This document shows positions 28,321 to 35,967 of a DNA stretch of 64,000 nt, piece after piece. The notes beneath the pieces are model-generated. The model did no database searches and was not told the DNA's origin. It worked only from the letters and a program-made list of their open reading frames with translations. A program made the position numbers and the translations under genes. Position 1 is the first letter of the stretch; each line of letters opens with the position of its first letter. The stretch comes from PSRJ01 sp963825305 (GTDB taxonomy: Bacteria > Acidobacteriota > Terriglobia > Bryobacterales > Bryobacteraceae): the NCBI GenBank assembly GCA_963825305.1, contig CAWGTA010000009.1:248001-312000 (forward strand), read 5' to 3'.

Positions 28321-29659
28321 TCCGCTCAGTCTCTGCCTGATCGTGAAGAACGAAGAGCGCAATCTCCCTCGGTGCCTCGATGCGGTGCGAGGGTTGGCTG
28401 GGGAGGTGATTGTGGTCGACACCGGTTCGACGGACCGGACGCCCGCGATTGCTGCCGATTGCGGGGCGAAAGTGATCCCGTTCGACTTCGCGACCGTCGA
28501 TTTTGCGGCCGCCCGCAACCACGCCATCGGGCACGCAACTGGCCGGTGGATCCTGATGCTCGACGCGGATGAGACCCTGGACCGGGCGGGCGCGCCAATG
28601 ATCGAAAGGCTCATCGCTCTCGATGAGAACGCGGGCTATTACCTGGAGCGGCTGAATCACGGGTCGGATTCCGCGAGTTCCACCACGGATTACGTCGTCC
28701 GGCTCTTTCCCAACCGTCCGAATTATCGATACCGCGGCCGTGTGCACGAAACCGTCGACGCTGCCATTTTGTCCGGCGGCGGACGCCTGCGCAAAACCGG
28801 AATTCGCATCAATCACAATTTTGCCGCGGATCGGGAAGCACGGCGCCGCAAGAACCACTGGTACATCGAGATTCTGAAAGAAGAGATCGCCGCTGACCCG
28901 GGCGACGACTCGCGACTCGACTTTCTCGCTGCGGAATTTCACCAGCTCGAGATGTTCGAGGAGGCCACCGAAATTGCGGAGCGCATCGTGCGGATGCGGC
29001 CGCTAGACCCCACGGCTCACTTATACGTGGGCATTTATCATTTGCTGTACAAGCCCGATCCGGTGCGGGCGCGCGCCGATTTCCACCAGGCGCTGAAGCT
29101 CCGCCCCGGGTACCCCGAAGCGCAGTCTTTCCTGGACATGATGGAACAGAGGGAACGTGTGCGATGTCTGCGCCGCAAAAACCCGACACAGGCCGGGAGG
29201 CCTGTGCTACGTAGCACAGGCCTCCCGGCATGTGTCAGGCTTTCGGCAGACTCTGTTGACCTACCCGCCCATTTATCTTACACTGTTGGTGTAATGTCCA
29301 AAATCGATTCCCTCGGTCAGTTCGAACAACTAGTGCTTACTGCGATTTTGACCTTGGGCGACGACGCTTACGGCGTTACTATTCACTCTAAAGCCGAGGA
29401 ACTGGCGCGGCCCAAAGCGGTGTCGCTGGGAGCGGTGTACGTCACGTTAGACCGGCTGGAAGACAAACGCCTGGTGTCGTCGTGGCTCTCCGATCCTACC
29501 CCCGAACGAGGCGGCCGCAGCAAGCGCTGCTACCGGCTGGAGGCGCTCGGCGAGAGAGCGTTGCGGGAGTCCGCCCTAACCGCCAAGCGCATCTGGGACG
29601 TGACCACGTTGGCCTGGGGCAAGGAGTGGGGCAGGCGATGGGGCAAGGAGCTGGGATGA
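28304..29659 (+). CDS. GT2 glycosyltransferase with TPR tail, open in frame into padR
   Basis: Residues 1-285 form a family 2 glycosyltransferase (LCLIVKNEERNLPRCLDAV, VVDTGSTDRTPAIA, MLDADETL as the DxD site) followed by TPR-like helices (DPTAHLYVGIYHLLYKPDPV). It would transfer sugar from an activated donor; the acceptor is unknown. No stop codon separates it from padR: the frame crosses a 52-base palindrome and then reads the whole PadR protein, giving a 451-residue frame. Because padR has its own promoter and operator, I take the fusion as accidental, perhaps after loss of a stop. The TTG start overlaps the motB end. Confidence 0.7.
   Translation: MLPLSDPLSLCLIVKNEERNLPRCLDAVRGLAGEVIVVDTGSTDRTPAIAADCGAKVIPFDFATVDFAAARNHAIGHATGRWILMLDADETLDRAGAPMIERLIALDENAGYYLERLNHGSDSASSTTDYVVRLFPNRPNYRYRGRVHETVDAAILSGGGRLRKTGIRINHNFAADREARRRKNHWYIEILKEEIAADPGDDSRLDFLAAEFHQLEMFEEATEIAERIVRMRPLDPTAHLYVGIYHLLYKPDPVRARADFHQALKLRPGYPEAQSFLDMMEQRERVRCLRRKNPTQAGRPVLRSTGLPACVRLSADSVDLPAHLSYTVGVMSKIDSLGQFEQLVLTAILTLGDDAYGVTIHSKAEELARPKAVSLGAVYVTLDRLEDKRLVSSWLSDPTPERGGRSKRCYRLEALGERALRESALTAKRIWDVTTLAWGKEWGRRWGKELG
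29185..29236. repeat. 52-base palindrome between glycosyltransferase and padR
   Basis: CCGGGAGGCCTGTGCTAC is followed directly by its reverse complement GTAGCACAGGCCTCCCGG (29193-29228), extended outward with one mismatch to GACACA/TGTGTC. The hairpin would have arms of about 26 bases and no loop. No T-run follows, so it is more like a REP-type element than a classical terminator. It is translated in the glycosyltransferase frame. Confidence 0.85.
29256..29294 (+). promoter_or_regulatory. padR promoter with PadR-type operator dyad
   Basis: TTGACC (29256-29261), 17 bases, then TACACT (29279-29284) make a plausible sigma-70 promoter. A perfect dyad TTACAC-TGTTG-GTGTAA (29278-29294) covers the -10 box and ends at the A of the padR ATG. 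TACAC/GTGTA half sites are typical of PadR-family operators. This predicts autorepression and a very short or absent leader. Confidence 0.65.
29294..29659 (+). CDS. PadR-family transcriptional regulator
   Basis: This is a 121-residue winged-helix repressor. Landmarks are FEQLVLTAILTLGDDAYGV, then SLGAVYVTLDRLEDKRLVSS and GRSKRCYRLEALGERAL, the standard PadR HTH-wing pattern. In Acidobacteria many such regulators sit directly before orphan permease genes and appear to control them. Here it overlaps the next membrane-protein gene by ATGA, so it is probably the local repressor of that pair. The operator dyad overlaps its start codon. Confidence 0.87.
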   Translation: MSKIDSLGQFEQLVLTAILTLGDDAYGVTIHSKAEELARPKAVSLGAVYVTLDRLEDKRLVSSWLSDPTPERGGRSKRCYRLEALGERALRESALTAKRIWDVTTLAWGKEWGRRWGKELG

Positions 29660-30759
29660 GCAAGCCCGGTCCGTCCAAAATCCTGGAGGCGCTGGTAGGC
29701 GCGCTGCTGCCGCCCGCTTGCCGCGAGCATGTGCTTGGAGATCTCCAGGAACGATACCGCGGCAACCGGCAGTTTCTGTCGGAGGCCCTGCTCCTCCTCC
29801 CAATGTTGGTGGTGAGCCGCATACGCCGGACCGCCGATGCACAGATACTTCTGATCGAAGCCTTCGCCGTATACCTCTCATTCGTGGCGGCGGGCTGGCA
29901 GTTTTACGGCGCTTCATTCTTATATGACCAATCGGGATTCCTGCGGCTGGTGGTACCCGCGGTAACCGCACTCGGTAGCCTCCTGCTGTTCGACGCGTAT
30001 TTCGATCGAGGGGCCAAGGGGCTGCCGAGTCCGTTTCAGATTGCGGTGATAGTGATTGCACCAATGCCCGCACTGGGAGCCGGCTTGTTATTTCAGCTCC
30101 TGCTGGCGAGCGTGATCCCGAGCTTACATCTGCCGTTCCGCGTCCTCCTGGCCGGCGCAGGTACCGGCGCACTGTTGGTTTCCGGCTTGCGAAGTGTCTT
30201 GCAGGCACGCCTGCGACCGTCGACGGAGTGCGAACCGGGCGATCCGAGCCACATGTCACCGGAGGAAATCCGCTCCGCCGCGCTACGCATGTACAAGGTC
30301 ACTCGTATCGTCCGAGTAGCGTTGTGCGCATCGATATGGGTGCCGGCTCTGGTGTGGGTGCCGGCCATGTGGCACTCCCCCAGCCTGCTCTATCGTGTGG
30401 GCTGCGGCATGTCTCTCGCCGGATGGGTGTACGCCGTCTACATGATGCAGAGAGGGCTCTCGCGGGGACATCTGGAGGCAGACCCTTCCCTGGCAATGTG
30501 CCTGGAATTCTGCCGCAGCAACCTGGAAGGAAGGCGCGACATCCTGCGCTACGTCTGGCCGCGGCTCATCGTGCCACTGCTGGCGGGCACTCTGATCGTG
30601 CTCGCGGCTGATCCTGAGATCGTGGTTTTCTGGAAGCGGATTCCGGGGCTTGTGGTGGTTAGCTTCTTTTACTGCGCGGTGGGTTGGTTCATGCAGCGCA
30701 AAGTGCCTGCTTTTCAGCGCCAGATCGATGCGTACAGCCAGGCGCAGAGACAACCGTAG
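29656..30759 (+). CDS. PadR-linked multi-pass membrane protein with permease-prefix-like N-terminus
   Basis: This is a 367-residue protein. The N-terminus ALLPPACREHVLGDLQERYR matches the short prefix domain (GDLxExY) found before acidobacterial orphan ABC permeases. The rest is about seven hydrophobic helices in place of the usual MacB-like permease. The start overlaps the padR stop, so it is translationally coupled. Its function is unknown; the prefix and regulator suggest a membrane-stress or export role. Charged helices between TM segments include PEEIRSAALRMYKVTRIVR. Confidence 0.65.
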   Translation: MSKPGPSKILEALVGALLPPACREHVLGDLQERYRGNRQFLSEALLLLPMLVVSRIRRTADAQILLIEAFAVYLSFVAAGWQFYGASFLYDQSGFLRLVVPAVTALGSLLLFDAYFDRGAKGLPSPFQIAVIVIAPMPALGAGLLFQLLLASVIPSLHLPFRVLLAGAGTGALLVSGLRSVLQARLRPSTECEPGDPSHMSPEEIRSAALRMYKVTRIVRVALCASIWVPALVWVPAMWHSPSLLYRVGCGMSLAGWVYAVYMMQRGLSRGHLEADPSLAMCLEFCRSNLEGRRDILRYVWPRLIVPLLAGTLIVLAADPEIVVFWKRIPGLVVVSFFYCAVGWFMQRKVPAFQRQIDAYSQAQRQP

Positions 30760-30762
30760 CGC

Positions 30763-31791
30763 TCACTTCATCGCCAGCTTGGCCTTGCGTTCCTCTTCGG
30801 CTTTGATACCCGGACCGAACAACTTCTCAAAGAAGCCTTCCTTCACCAGGCGATCGACAAAGCTGTTATCGACCACCTTGCGGTAGTCATACCCCTTCAT
30901 GAGCGCGATCTCCTGCGCATCGGTCTGCTGGTCGATCACGGACTGCACGGCGCCGGCCAGTACGTAGGGCACGCGTTGAAAGAGATTGGCCTTCGCGTAG
31001 ATGTCGTAGAACCGCTCCACATCGGCCTGCGACTGCTTGTCATACGCCATGTAGGCCTTCACCGCGAAATCCTTGTCTTCGTAAAAACGTTTGATGGCTT
31101 CCGCGTGCGCCTTGATCAAGAGCTCGGGGAGCTTGGGATTGGCCGCGACCGTGGTCTTCTTGAACAGGTAAGTGGTGGCGGCAAAAATGTCGTCGTGGTC
31201 CGCGAGTTGCGCCAGGTTCTTGAAGCCGGCCGCTTCCATCTTGAAATAGGCGGGCGCCGTTAAGAGCGTAGCATCGGCGCGCCCGCTCTCCAGAGCCGCG
31301 GCGCGTCCGTTGACATCGGTGCCCACCGGAACCCATTGGATATCCCGCGAATGCAGCCCGTAGTCGCGCAGAAGCGCAATCGTGTAGTTGGAAGGCGCAT
31401 CACCCAGTTGACTGACGGCCACCCGCTTGCCCTTCAAGTCCTTGACGCTGGCGATGTCTTTACGCGACATCAAAGCGAAAACCGCTTTATTGAGCCAGCT
31501 ACCGGCAATCAACAGCGATCCATCGCGGGCGCTGGCCTGCATCGCGGTTTCCAGCGAGTAGTTGGTCATCTGCGCTTCGCCGCTGATGATCATCGCGATG
31601 CCGGCTGGATGAACGCCGAACACGAGGGTGGCATCCAGCCCGTACTTCTGGTAATAGCCTCCCTCCTTAGCCATGAACATCGGCCAGGAGGAACCGCTTC
31701 GAGTGGGATAGTTGAGAGTGATTTTCTGTAGTTGTTGCGCCTGCGCTCCGAAAACCGCCCAGACGGCAATCGCCAACCCAACGAGTTTCAT
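30763..31791 (-). CDS. Periplasmic substrate-binding protein, NitT/TauT-type
   Basis: This is a 342-residue exported binding protein of the SsuA/TauA/ThiY type. A signal peptide (LVGLAIAVWAVFGAQA) is followed by the family layout: MFMAKEGGYYQKYGLDATLV, then DLKGKRVAVSQLGDAPSN and GRADATLLTAPA. Ligands of the family are sulfonates, nitrate or thiamine precursors, and none can be chosen here. No permease or ATPase gene is adjacent, so it is an orphan that must use a transporter encoded elsewhere. The ATG at 31791 fits the signal peptide better than the upstream starts. Confidence 0.82.
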   Translation of the reverse strand: MKLVGLAIAVWAVFGAQAQQLQKITLNYPTRSGSSWPMFMAKEGGYYQKYGLDATLVFGVHPAGIAMIISGEAQMTNYSLETAMQASARDGSLLIAGSWLNKAVFALMSRKDIASVKDLKGKRVAVSQLGDAPSNYTIALLRDYGLHSRDIQWVPVGTDVNGRAAALESGRADATLLTAPAYFKMEAAGFKNLAQLADHDDIFAATTYLFKKTTVAANPKLPELLIKAHAEAIKRFYEDKDFAVKAYMAYDKQSQADVERFYDIYAKANLFQRVPYVLAGAVQSVIDQQTDAQEIALMKGYDYRKVVDNSFVDRLVKEGFFEKLFGPGIKAEEERKAKLAMK

Positions 31792-31872
31792 TAACCCGGT
31801 AGTATACACCTCACACAACCACCGCTTGCTACGCGCGGCTCGGTAACGTGGCGGCGAGGGAGTGGGGGGTTG

Positions 31873-32640
31873 CTACTGCTCGAAGCGCACGCACGCGCGG
31901 CCTAAGTAGATCTCGTCGCCCGTCCTGAGTCGCTCGCCGCGGCGGTTACCTTCCGGCACCTCGACGCTGCGGCCATCGCGGAAGAGGCGGGTGCCGAATT
32001 CGCTGCCGTCATCGCAGATGCGGTAGACGCCCTCCTCCAGCTTGATGTGCGCGTGCTTGCGCGATACGGTGGCACTGGCTTCGTCGGCGCCCTCTTCGAA
32101 CACGATGTCGTTGCGGCGCACCACGCGCTGCTCCGAGTCGGTCACCTCGGCCAGGCGTCCGATATTGAAGCGCCGTCGATCGAGCAGGTACTCGGGCTGT
32201 TGCGCCTTGCCGCGGACGATGGTCAACTTCGCAGGGGCCGCTGCGGGCGTGGCTGCAGCGGCCGGCCGATCGCTTCCGTATTCGATGGTGAAGGGCCGCG
32301 CACCCGCTTCCGCGGTCTGAACCTGTACCGCCAGCCCGTGTGGCGCCTCACACCTTGCGCCTGTGAGCGCCTCGCGGATATCGCTCGCCAGTCGGTCGCC
32401 GAAAGCGGCTTGATAAAGCGTGCGGCGGTCGGCGTCCGGCGACACCAGAGTCACCACCAACCGTGCGTAGGGAAAGATGCGCTTGCCGCGCGCCACCACC
32501 TGGATCTTAGTTTCGATCTCCTCCAAGATCGCGCGGTGGACCAGCAATAGCTCGTCGGAGTTCGCGGGACCGAAAGCGCGCTCGGTCCACCGGTGGAAAC
32601 TGCGCTCGATGGTTTTTTCGATATCCGAGAAGAGGCTCAT
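31873..32640 (-). CDS. FhaA-like protein (DUF3662 + FHA)
   Basis: This is a 255-residue protein. The N-terminal domain (MSLFSDIEKTIERSFHRW, then RIFPYARLVVTLV) is the DUF3662-type region of FhaA, and the C-terminal FHA domain has FNIGRLAEV, SRKHAHIK and DGSEFGTRL, which bind phosphothreonine. Such proteins read out Ser/Thr kinase activity on cell-wall enzymes. The start overlaps the stop of the SEDS-transpeptidase gene (ATGA), so it is the last gene of the cell-wall signalling cluster. Confidence 0.85.
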   Translation of the reverse strand: MSLFSDIEKTIERSFHRWTERAFGPANSDELLLVHRAILEEIETKIQVVARGKRIFPYARLVVTLVSPDADRRTLYQAAFGDRLASDIREALTGARCEAPHGLAVQVQTAEAGARPFTIEYGSDRPAAAATPAAAPAKLTIVRGKAQQPEYLLDRRRFNIGRLAEVTDSEQRVVRRNDIVFEEGADEASATVSRKHAHIKLEEGVYRICDDGSEFGTRLFRDGRSVEVPEGNRRGERLRTGDEIYLGRACVRFEQ

Positions 32641-35600
32641 GGATGGATCAGCCCTAGTTTGGCGGCAGCGTCGACGATTTCCGCGGCAGCGGGCGCGGCC
32701 GCCGTTCCGCCGTACACTCCATTTTCTATCAGCACGGAGAATGCAATCTTGCGGCTGGCCGAGCCGTAGGGCGCAAACCCGATGAACCAGGCGTGCGAAG
32801 GCGCGTCGGCCAACTCCGCGGTCCCGGTCTTGCCGGCGATGGGAATGGCGCCGGCTGCGCGCCGGCCGGTTCCCGCGGTCACCACCTCGCGCATGAATTT
32901 CGCCAAGGTCTGGGCGGTGTCGGGCGGGAGCACGGGCTGCGGTTCCGCTGTGCGGCTGTTGGTTTCGTCGGTAATCCAGCGGCCTTGCGGCATGGCACCT
33001 CCGTTCGCGATGGTGGCTGCTACGCGCGCCATCTGAAACGGCGAAGCCGCCACTTCGCCCTGCCCATAGGAAGATTGCGGCAGCGACTTCTTCAATTCAG
33101 CGGCCGTATTCGGCGAGGCCGCGGAGATGCCCAGCAGGTTGGCGGTCTCCCATAGCGCTTGAGCGCCGACATCATAGGTGCCGAACTGCGCGAAGTAGGC
33201 GTTGCAGGAGACCACGATGGCGTGCTCCATGTCCTCGGTTCCGTGCGGTGTCTTGTCCTCCACATCGTCGCGTATGGGGCGCTTCGATCCCTTGAGATAG
33301 TTGCCCACGCGGCCATCGGGCAGGCGTATGCACTCGTAGGTGCGGTGCGCCAGTTGCGGATCTTTGCGCAGCGCCGCCATGGCGGTGACAACCTTGAAAG
33401 TGGAACCGGGCGGATACAGGCCGTACCGCGCGCGGTCGAGCGAAGCATCTTCGTCGTTATCCGGGGCGAGCGGATAGCTGACGGCAGCCAGCAGATCGCC
33501 CGTGGCGGAATCCATAACTACTGCGGCGCCCTTGTCCCGGCCGGCCTTCTGCAACTGCTCGCGCAGAATCGCCGCCACACGAACCTGGAGCCGCGCATCG
33601 ATGGAGAGGCGCACGTCGCGCGGGCGGTCAAGCACACGCCGCACCTCGGGGTTATCGGGCTCGTAGCGGTGGCGCATCAGCGGGACCAGTTCGCGGTAAT
33701 CGTAGCGAATGACGCGGTCCATCCGGCCGGTCTTGGGGTTGCGGACTTCGACCAGGCTGGCGCGGTCGTCATAGCCGCGCAGGCGGCGGGCCGAATCGCG
33801 CTCCACCAGCGAAGTATTCGTAGCGCCCCAGCGCGCCCGCGTGCGTACGTCGCCCAGAAGGTCGAACATCAGGCCGCCGAAGGGATAGTGCCGCGCGTCA
33901 TCTCGTGGGACGGCGCGGTCGATATCGACGCCGAGCTGCTGGTACTCCTGACGGTGCTTTTCCAATTCGTCCCAGTTGCTCGAGGCTAGCGGAAGCCCGT
34001 TGCGGTCGTAAATGCTGCCCTTGGGGATCTCGCGCATGATGGCTGCGAAGCGCGGGTTGTATTGGTAGCGCCGCGCGCCATCGGCCTGCACTACCAGCGT
34101 CCCCTGGCCCATGACGGCTGGGCTGCGCAACGCCTGGACGTAGGCGGCTTTTCCGACCACGGCGATTCCTGCAAGGCCGAAAACCAGCCCGAGCGCCTTG
34201 GCCGGCATACGAAACGGCGCCGCCTGTTCCTCTCCGCCGCCGCGCGCCGAGATGGAGAGCAAGATCGCGACCAGCAGGAAGTTGGCCAGCATGGCGGTGC
34301 GGCCGTAGCTCAGAAACGGAGTCACTACGCCCGAAAGTGGCAGCACCCCGAGCGCTCCGCCGGAGATCAGCAGGAGCTGCAGGGCAGTGGCCGCGGCGAG
34401 CCCTGCCGCCAGAAAGAACTCGTAATCGGTGCGCGCCCGCAACGCAATCCGCAGTGACTTATAGATGAGCAGCCCGAACAGCGCAAACACCGCCACCACG
34501 CCGACGAATCCCCACTCTTCGCCCAGCGCCGAAAGGATCAGGTCGGTGTGCGCGGCCGGCACGATCTGCGGGTCGCCCAGGCCGATTCCCGTGCCCGTAA
34601 CACCTCCAGTGGCGAAGGCCCAGAGCGAGTGGGCCAGTTGATCGCCGCCGTGAACCATGTTGTCCCAAGGTGAAAACCACATGGAAACGCGATCGCGGAC
34701 GGTGTGCGGAACGCCCAAGACGTAGCCCGCCGCGAAACCGGCCCCGAGTAACGCAAGACCAGCCACCGGAACAAACGCATTGCCGCGCGCGATTCCGTAC
34801 AGCACCAGGAACAGGCAGGCGAATACCAGCGCCGGGCCCATGTCCTTTTGGAGAAAGAAAAACACCACGGAGAGTAGCACGCACACGAGCACTGGAATGG
34901 TGAACTCGAGTGGCGGGATGTCCAAGTGGCGAGTCAAGCGCGCCACCGACGGGCGTCGTTCACGCGCATGGCGCAGGACGTCCCAGCGCTTCGCGAAGTA
35001 CCCCGCCAGGAAGAAGACCAGCAGCAGGCGGATGAGTTCCACCGGTTGAAACCCGAACAAGTTCACCTTGGCGTCACTGGTGCCCGGTCCGTATCCGAAC
35101 AAGATGAGCAACAGGGAGAGCGCGAAGCTGGCGAGTAGCGGAACGAAGCTCAAGTTGCCGAAGAGCTGCTCGTAGTCCAAGGTGGCGGCAACCGCCAAAA
35201 GCACGCAGCCCCCCAAGACACCCTGTGCGAAATCGACAAACAGGAGCGTGTCGCGGACGGGATCGCGCAGGCTGATCATGAGGATCAGTCCGATGCCTGT
35301 CAGCAGCAAAACAGCGGGAAGAAACGTCTCATCGCCGCGGAAGCCCCGCATGCTGAACCAGGCATGCGCCAGCAGAAAACCGGCGAAAAACAGGGGGATC
35401 CAAAGCAGGAATGTGCGGCGGAACTTGGCGGGAGATCGCACCACAACCAGCGGCTTGAACTCGCGAAACTGTTCCCCGGTGAGCAGGCCGCGGTCGCGGG
35501 CCACGGCTCCCACATTGGAGAGGCCGCCTGATAGATAGTAGATGCGGCGCGCGGCTTCCGTCCGCTGGCGGGCATCGGGAATCATGGTCAAAAACGGAAG

Positions 35601-35834
35601 CAGGTCTTCGCGCGTGCTCAGATTGTTGAGGTCGAGCAACTTCTTCGCGGTGAGGCCTTGCTCCACGTTAGGGAATTCGCTGGTCTTGGCGCGATAGACC
35701 AGGTACAGTCCGGCGGCCACGAGCAAGCTTGCGGTGACGATCCAGACCAACTCGCGGATCCGCCAGCTTGCGGATGACCCGAGCGACTGCTGGAGAGGAG
35801 CGCGCTCGGCAGCGCTGCTGCGCGTGACGGCCAT
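32637..35834 (-). CDS. SEDS glycosyltransferase fused to class B penicillin-binding transpeptidase
   Basis: This single 1065-residue protein joins the two core peptidoglycan enzymes. Residues about 140-530 are a SEDS (RodA/FtsW) polymerase: FQPVELIRLLLVFFLAGYF, AHTDLILSALGEEWG and PLSGVVTPFLSYG. Residues about 570-1065 are a class B PBP with its catalytic motifs PPGSTFK (Ser811, Lys814), SCN (876-878) and KTGTAE (1002-1007). An extra N-terminal helix and a roughly 90-residue region precede the SEDS part. In most bacteria these are separate genes acting as a complex; fusion fixes their stoichiometry. It is regulated, by context, by the adjacent kinase and FHA proteins. Confidence 0.93.
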   Translation of the reverse strand: MAVTRSSAAERAPLQQSLGSSASWRIRELVWIVTASLLVAAGLYLVYRAKTSEFPNVEQGLTAKKLLDLNNLSTREDLLPFLTMIPDARQRTEAARRIYYLSGGLSNVGAVARDRGLLTGEQFREFKPLVVVRSPAKFRRTFLLWIPLFFAGFLLAHAWFSMRGFRGDETFLPAVLLLTGIGLILMISLRDPVRDTLLFVDFAQGVLGGCVLLAVAATLDYEQLFGNLSFVPLLASFALSLLLILFGYGPGTSDAKVNLFGFQPVELIRLLLVFFLAGYFAKRWDVLRHARERRPSVARLTRHLDIPPLEFTIPVLVCVLLSVVFFFLQKDMGPALVFACLFLVLYGIARGNAFVPVAGLALLGAGFAAGYVLGVPHTVRDRVSMWFSPWDNMVHGGDQLAHSLWAFATGGVTGTGIGLGDPQIVPAAHTDLILSALGEEWGFVGVVAVFALFGLLIYKSLRIALRARTDYEFFLAAGLAAATALQLLLISGGALGVLPLSGVVTPFLSYGRTAMLANFLLVAILLSISARGGGEEQAAPFRMPAKALGLVFGLAGIAVVGKAAYVQALRSPAVMGQGTLVVQADGARRYQYNPRFAAIMREIPKGSIYDRNGLPLASSNWDELEKHRQEYQQLGVDIDRAVPRDDARHYPFGGLMFDLLGDVRTRARWGATNTSLVERDSARRLRGYDDRASLVEVRNPKTGRMDRVIRYDYRELVPLMRHRYEPDNPEVRRVLDRPRDVRLSIDARLQVRVAAILREQLQKAGRDKGAAVVMDSATGDLLAAVSYPLAPDNDEDASLDRARYGLYPPGSTFKVVTAMAALRKDPQLAHRTYECIRLPDGRVGNYLKGSKRPIRDDVEDKTPHGTEDMEHAIVVSCNAYFAQFGTYDVGAQALWETANLLGISAASPNTAAELKKSLPQSSYGQGEVAASPFQMARVAATIANGGAMPQGRWITDETNSRTAEPQPVLPPDTAQTLAKFMREVVTAGTGRRAAGAIPIAGKTGTAELADAPSHAWFIGFAPYGSASRKIAFSVLIENGVYGGTAAAPAAAEIVDAAAKLGLIHP

Positions 35835-35842
35835 TAGGCTCC

Positions 35843-35967
35843 TGTGGGGCCAGCCCTTCGGGGCTGCCGCCGCGCTTCGGCGCGGCGCTCGACCGTCGGG
35901 CGCTCATGCTGCGAGCGGAGGTCGCCGCCTCGAAAGGCGGCGGCAGCCCCGAAGGGCTGGCCCCACA
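35843..35967. repeat. Long inverted repeat filling the kinase/SEDS-PBP gap
   Basis: Two perfect 30-base arms (35843-35872 and 35938-35967), containing GGGGCCAGCCCTTCGGGGC and its complement, flank 65 bases with further small hairpins. The element occupies nearly the whole space between the kinase stop (35968) and the SEDS-PBP start (35834). It directly abuts the kinase stop codon. It may attenuate or stabilise the transcript between the two genes. Confidence 0.85.

Noticed and set aside
29185..29236. The palindrome as a rho-independent terminator
   Set aside because: No T-run follows on either strand, and the arms meet without a loop.
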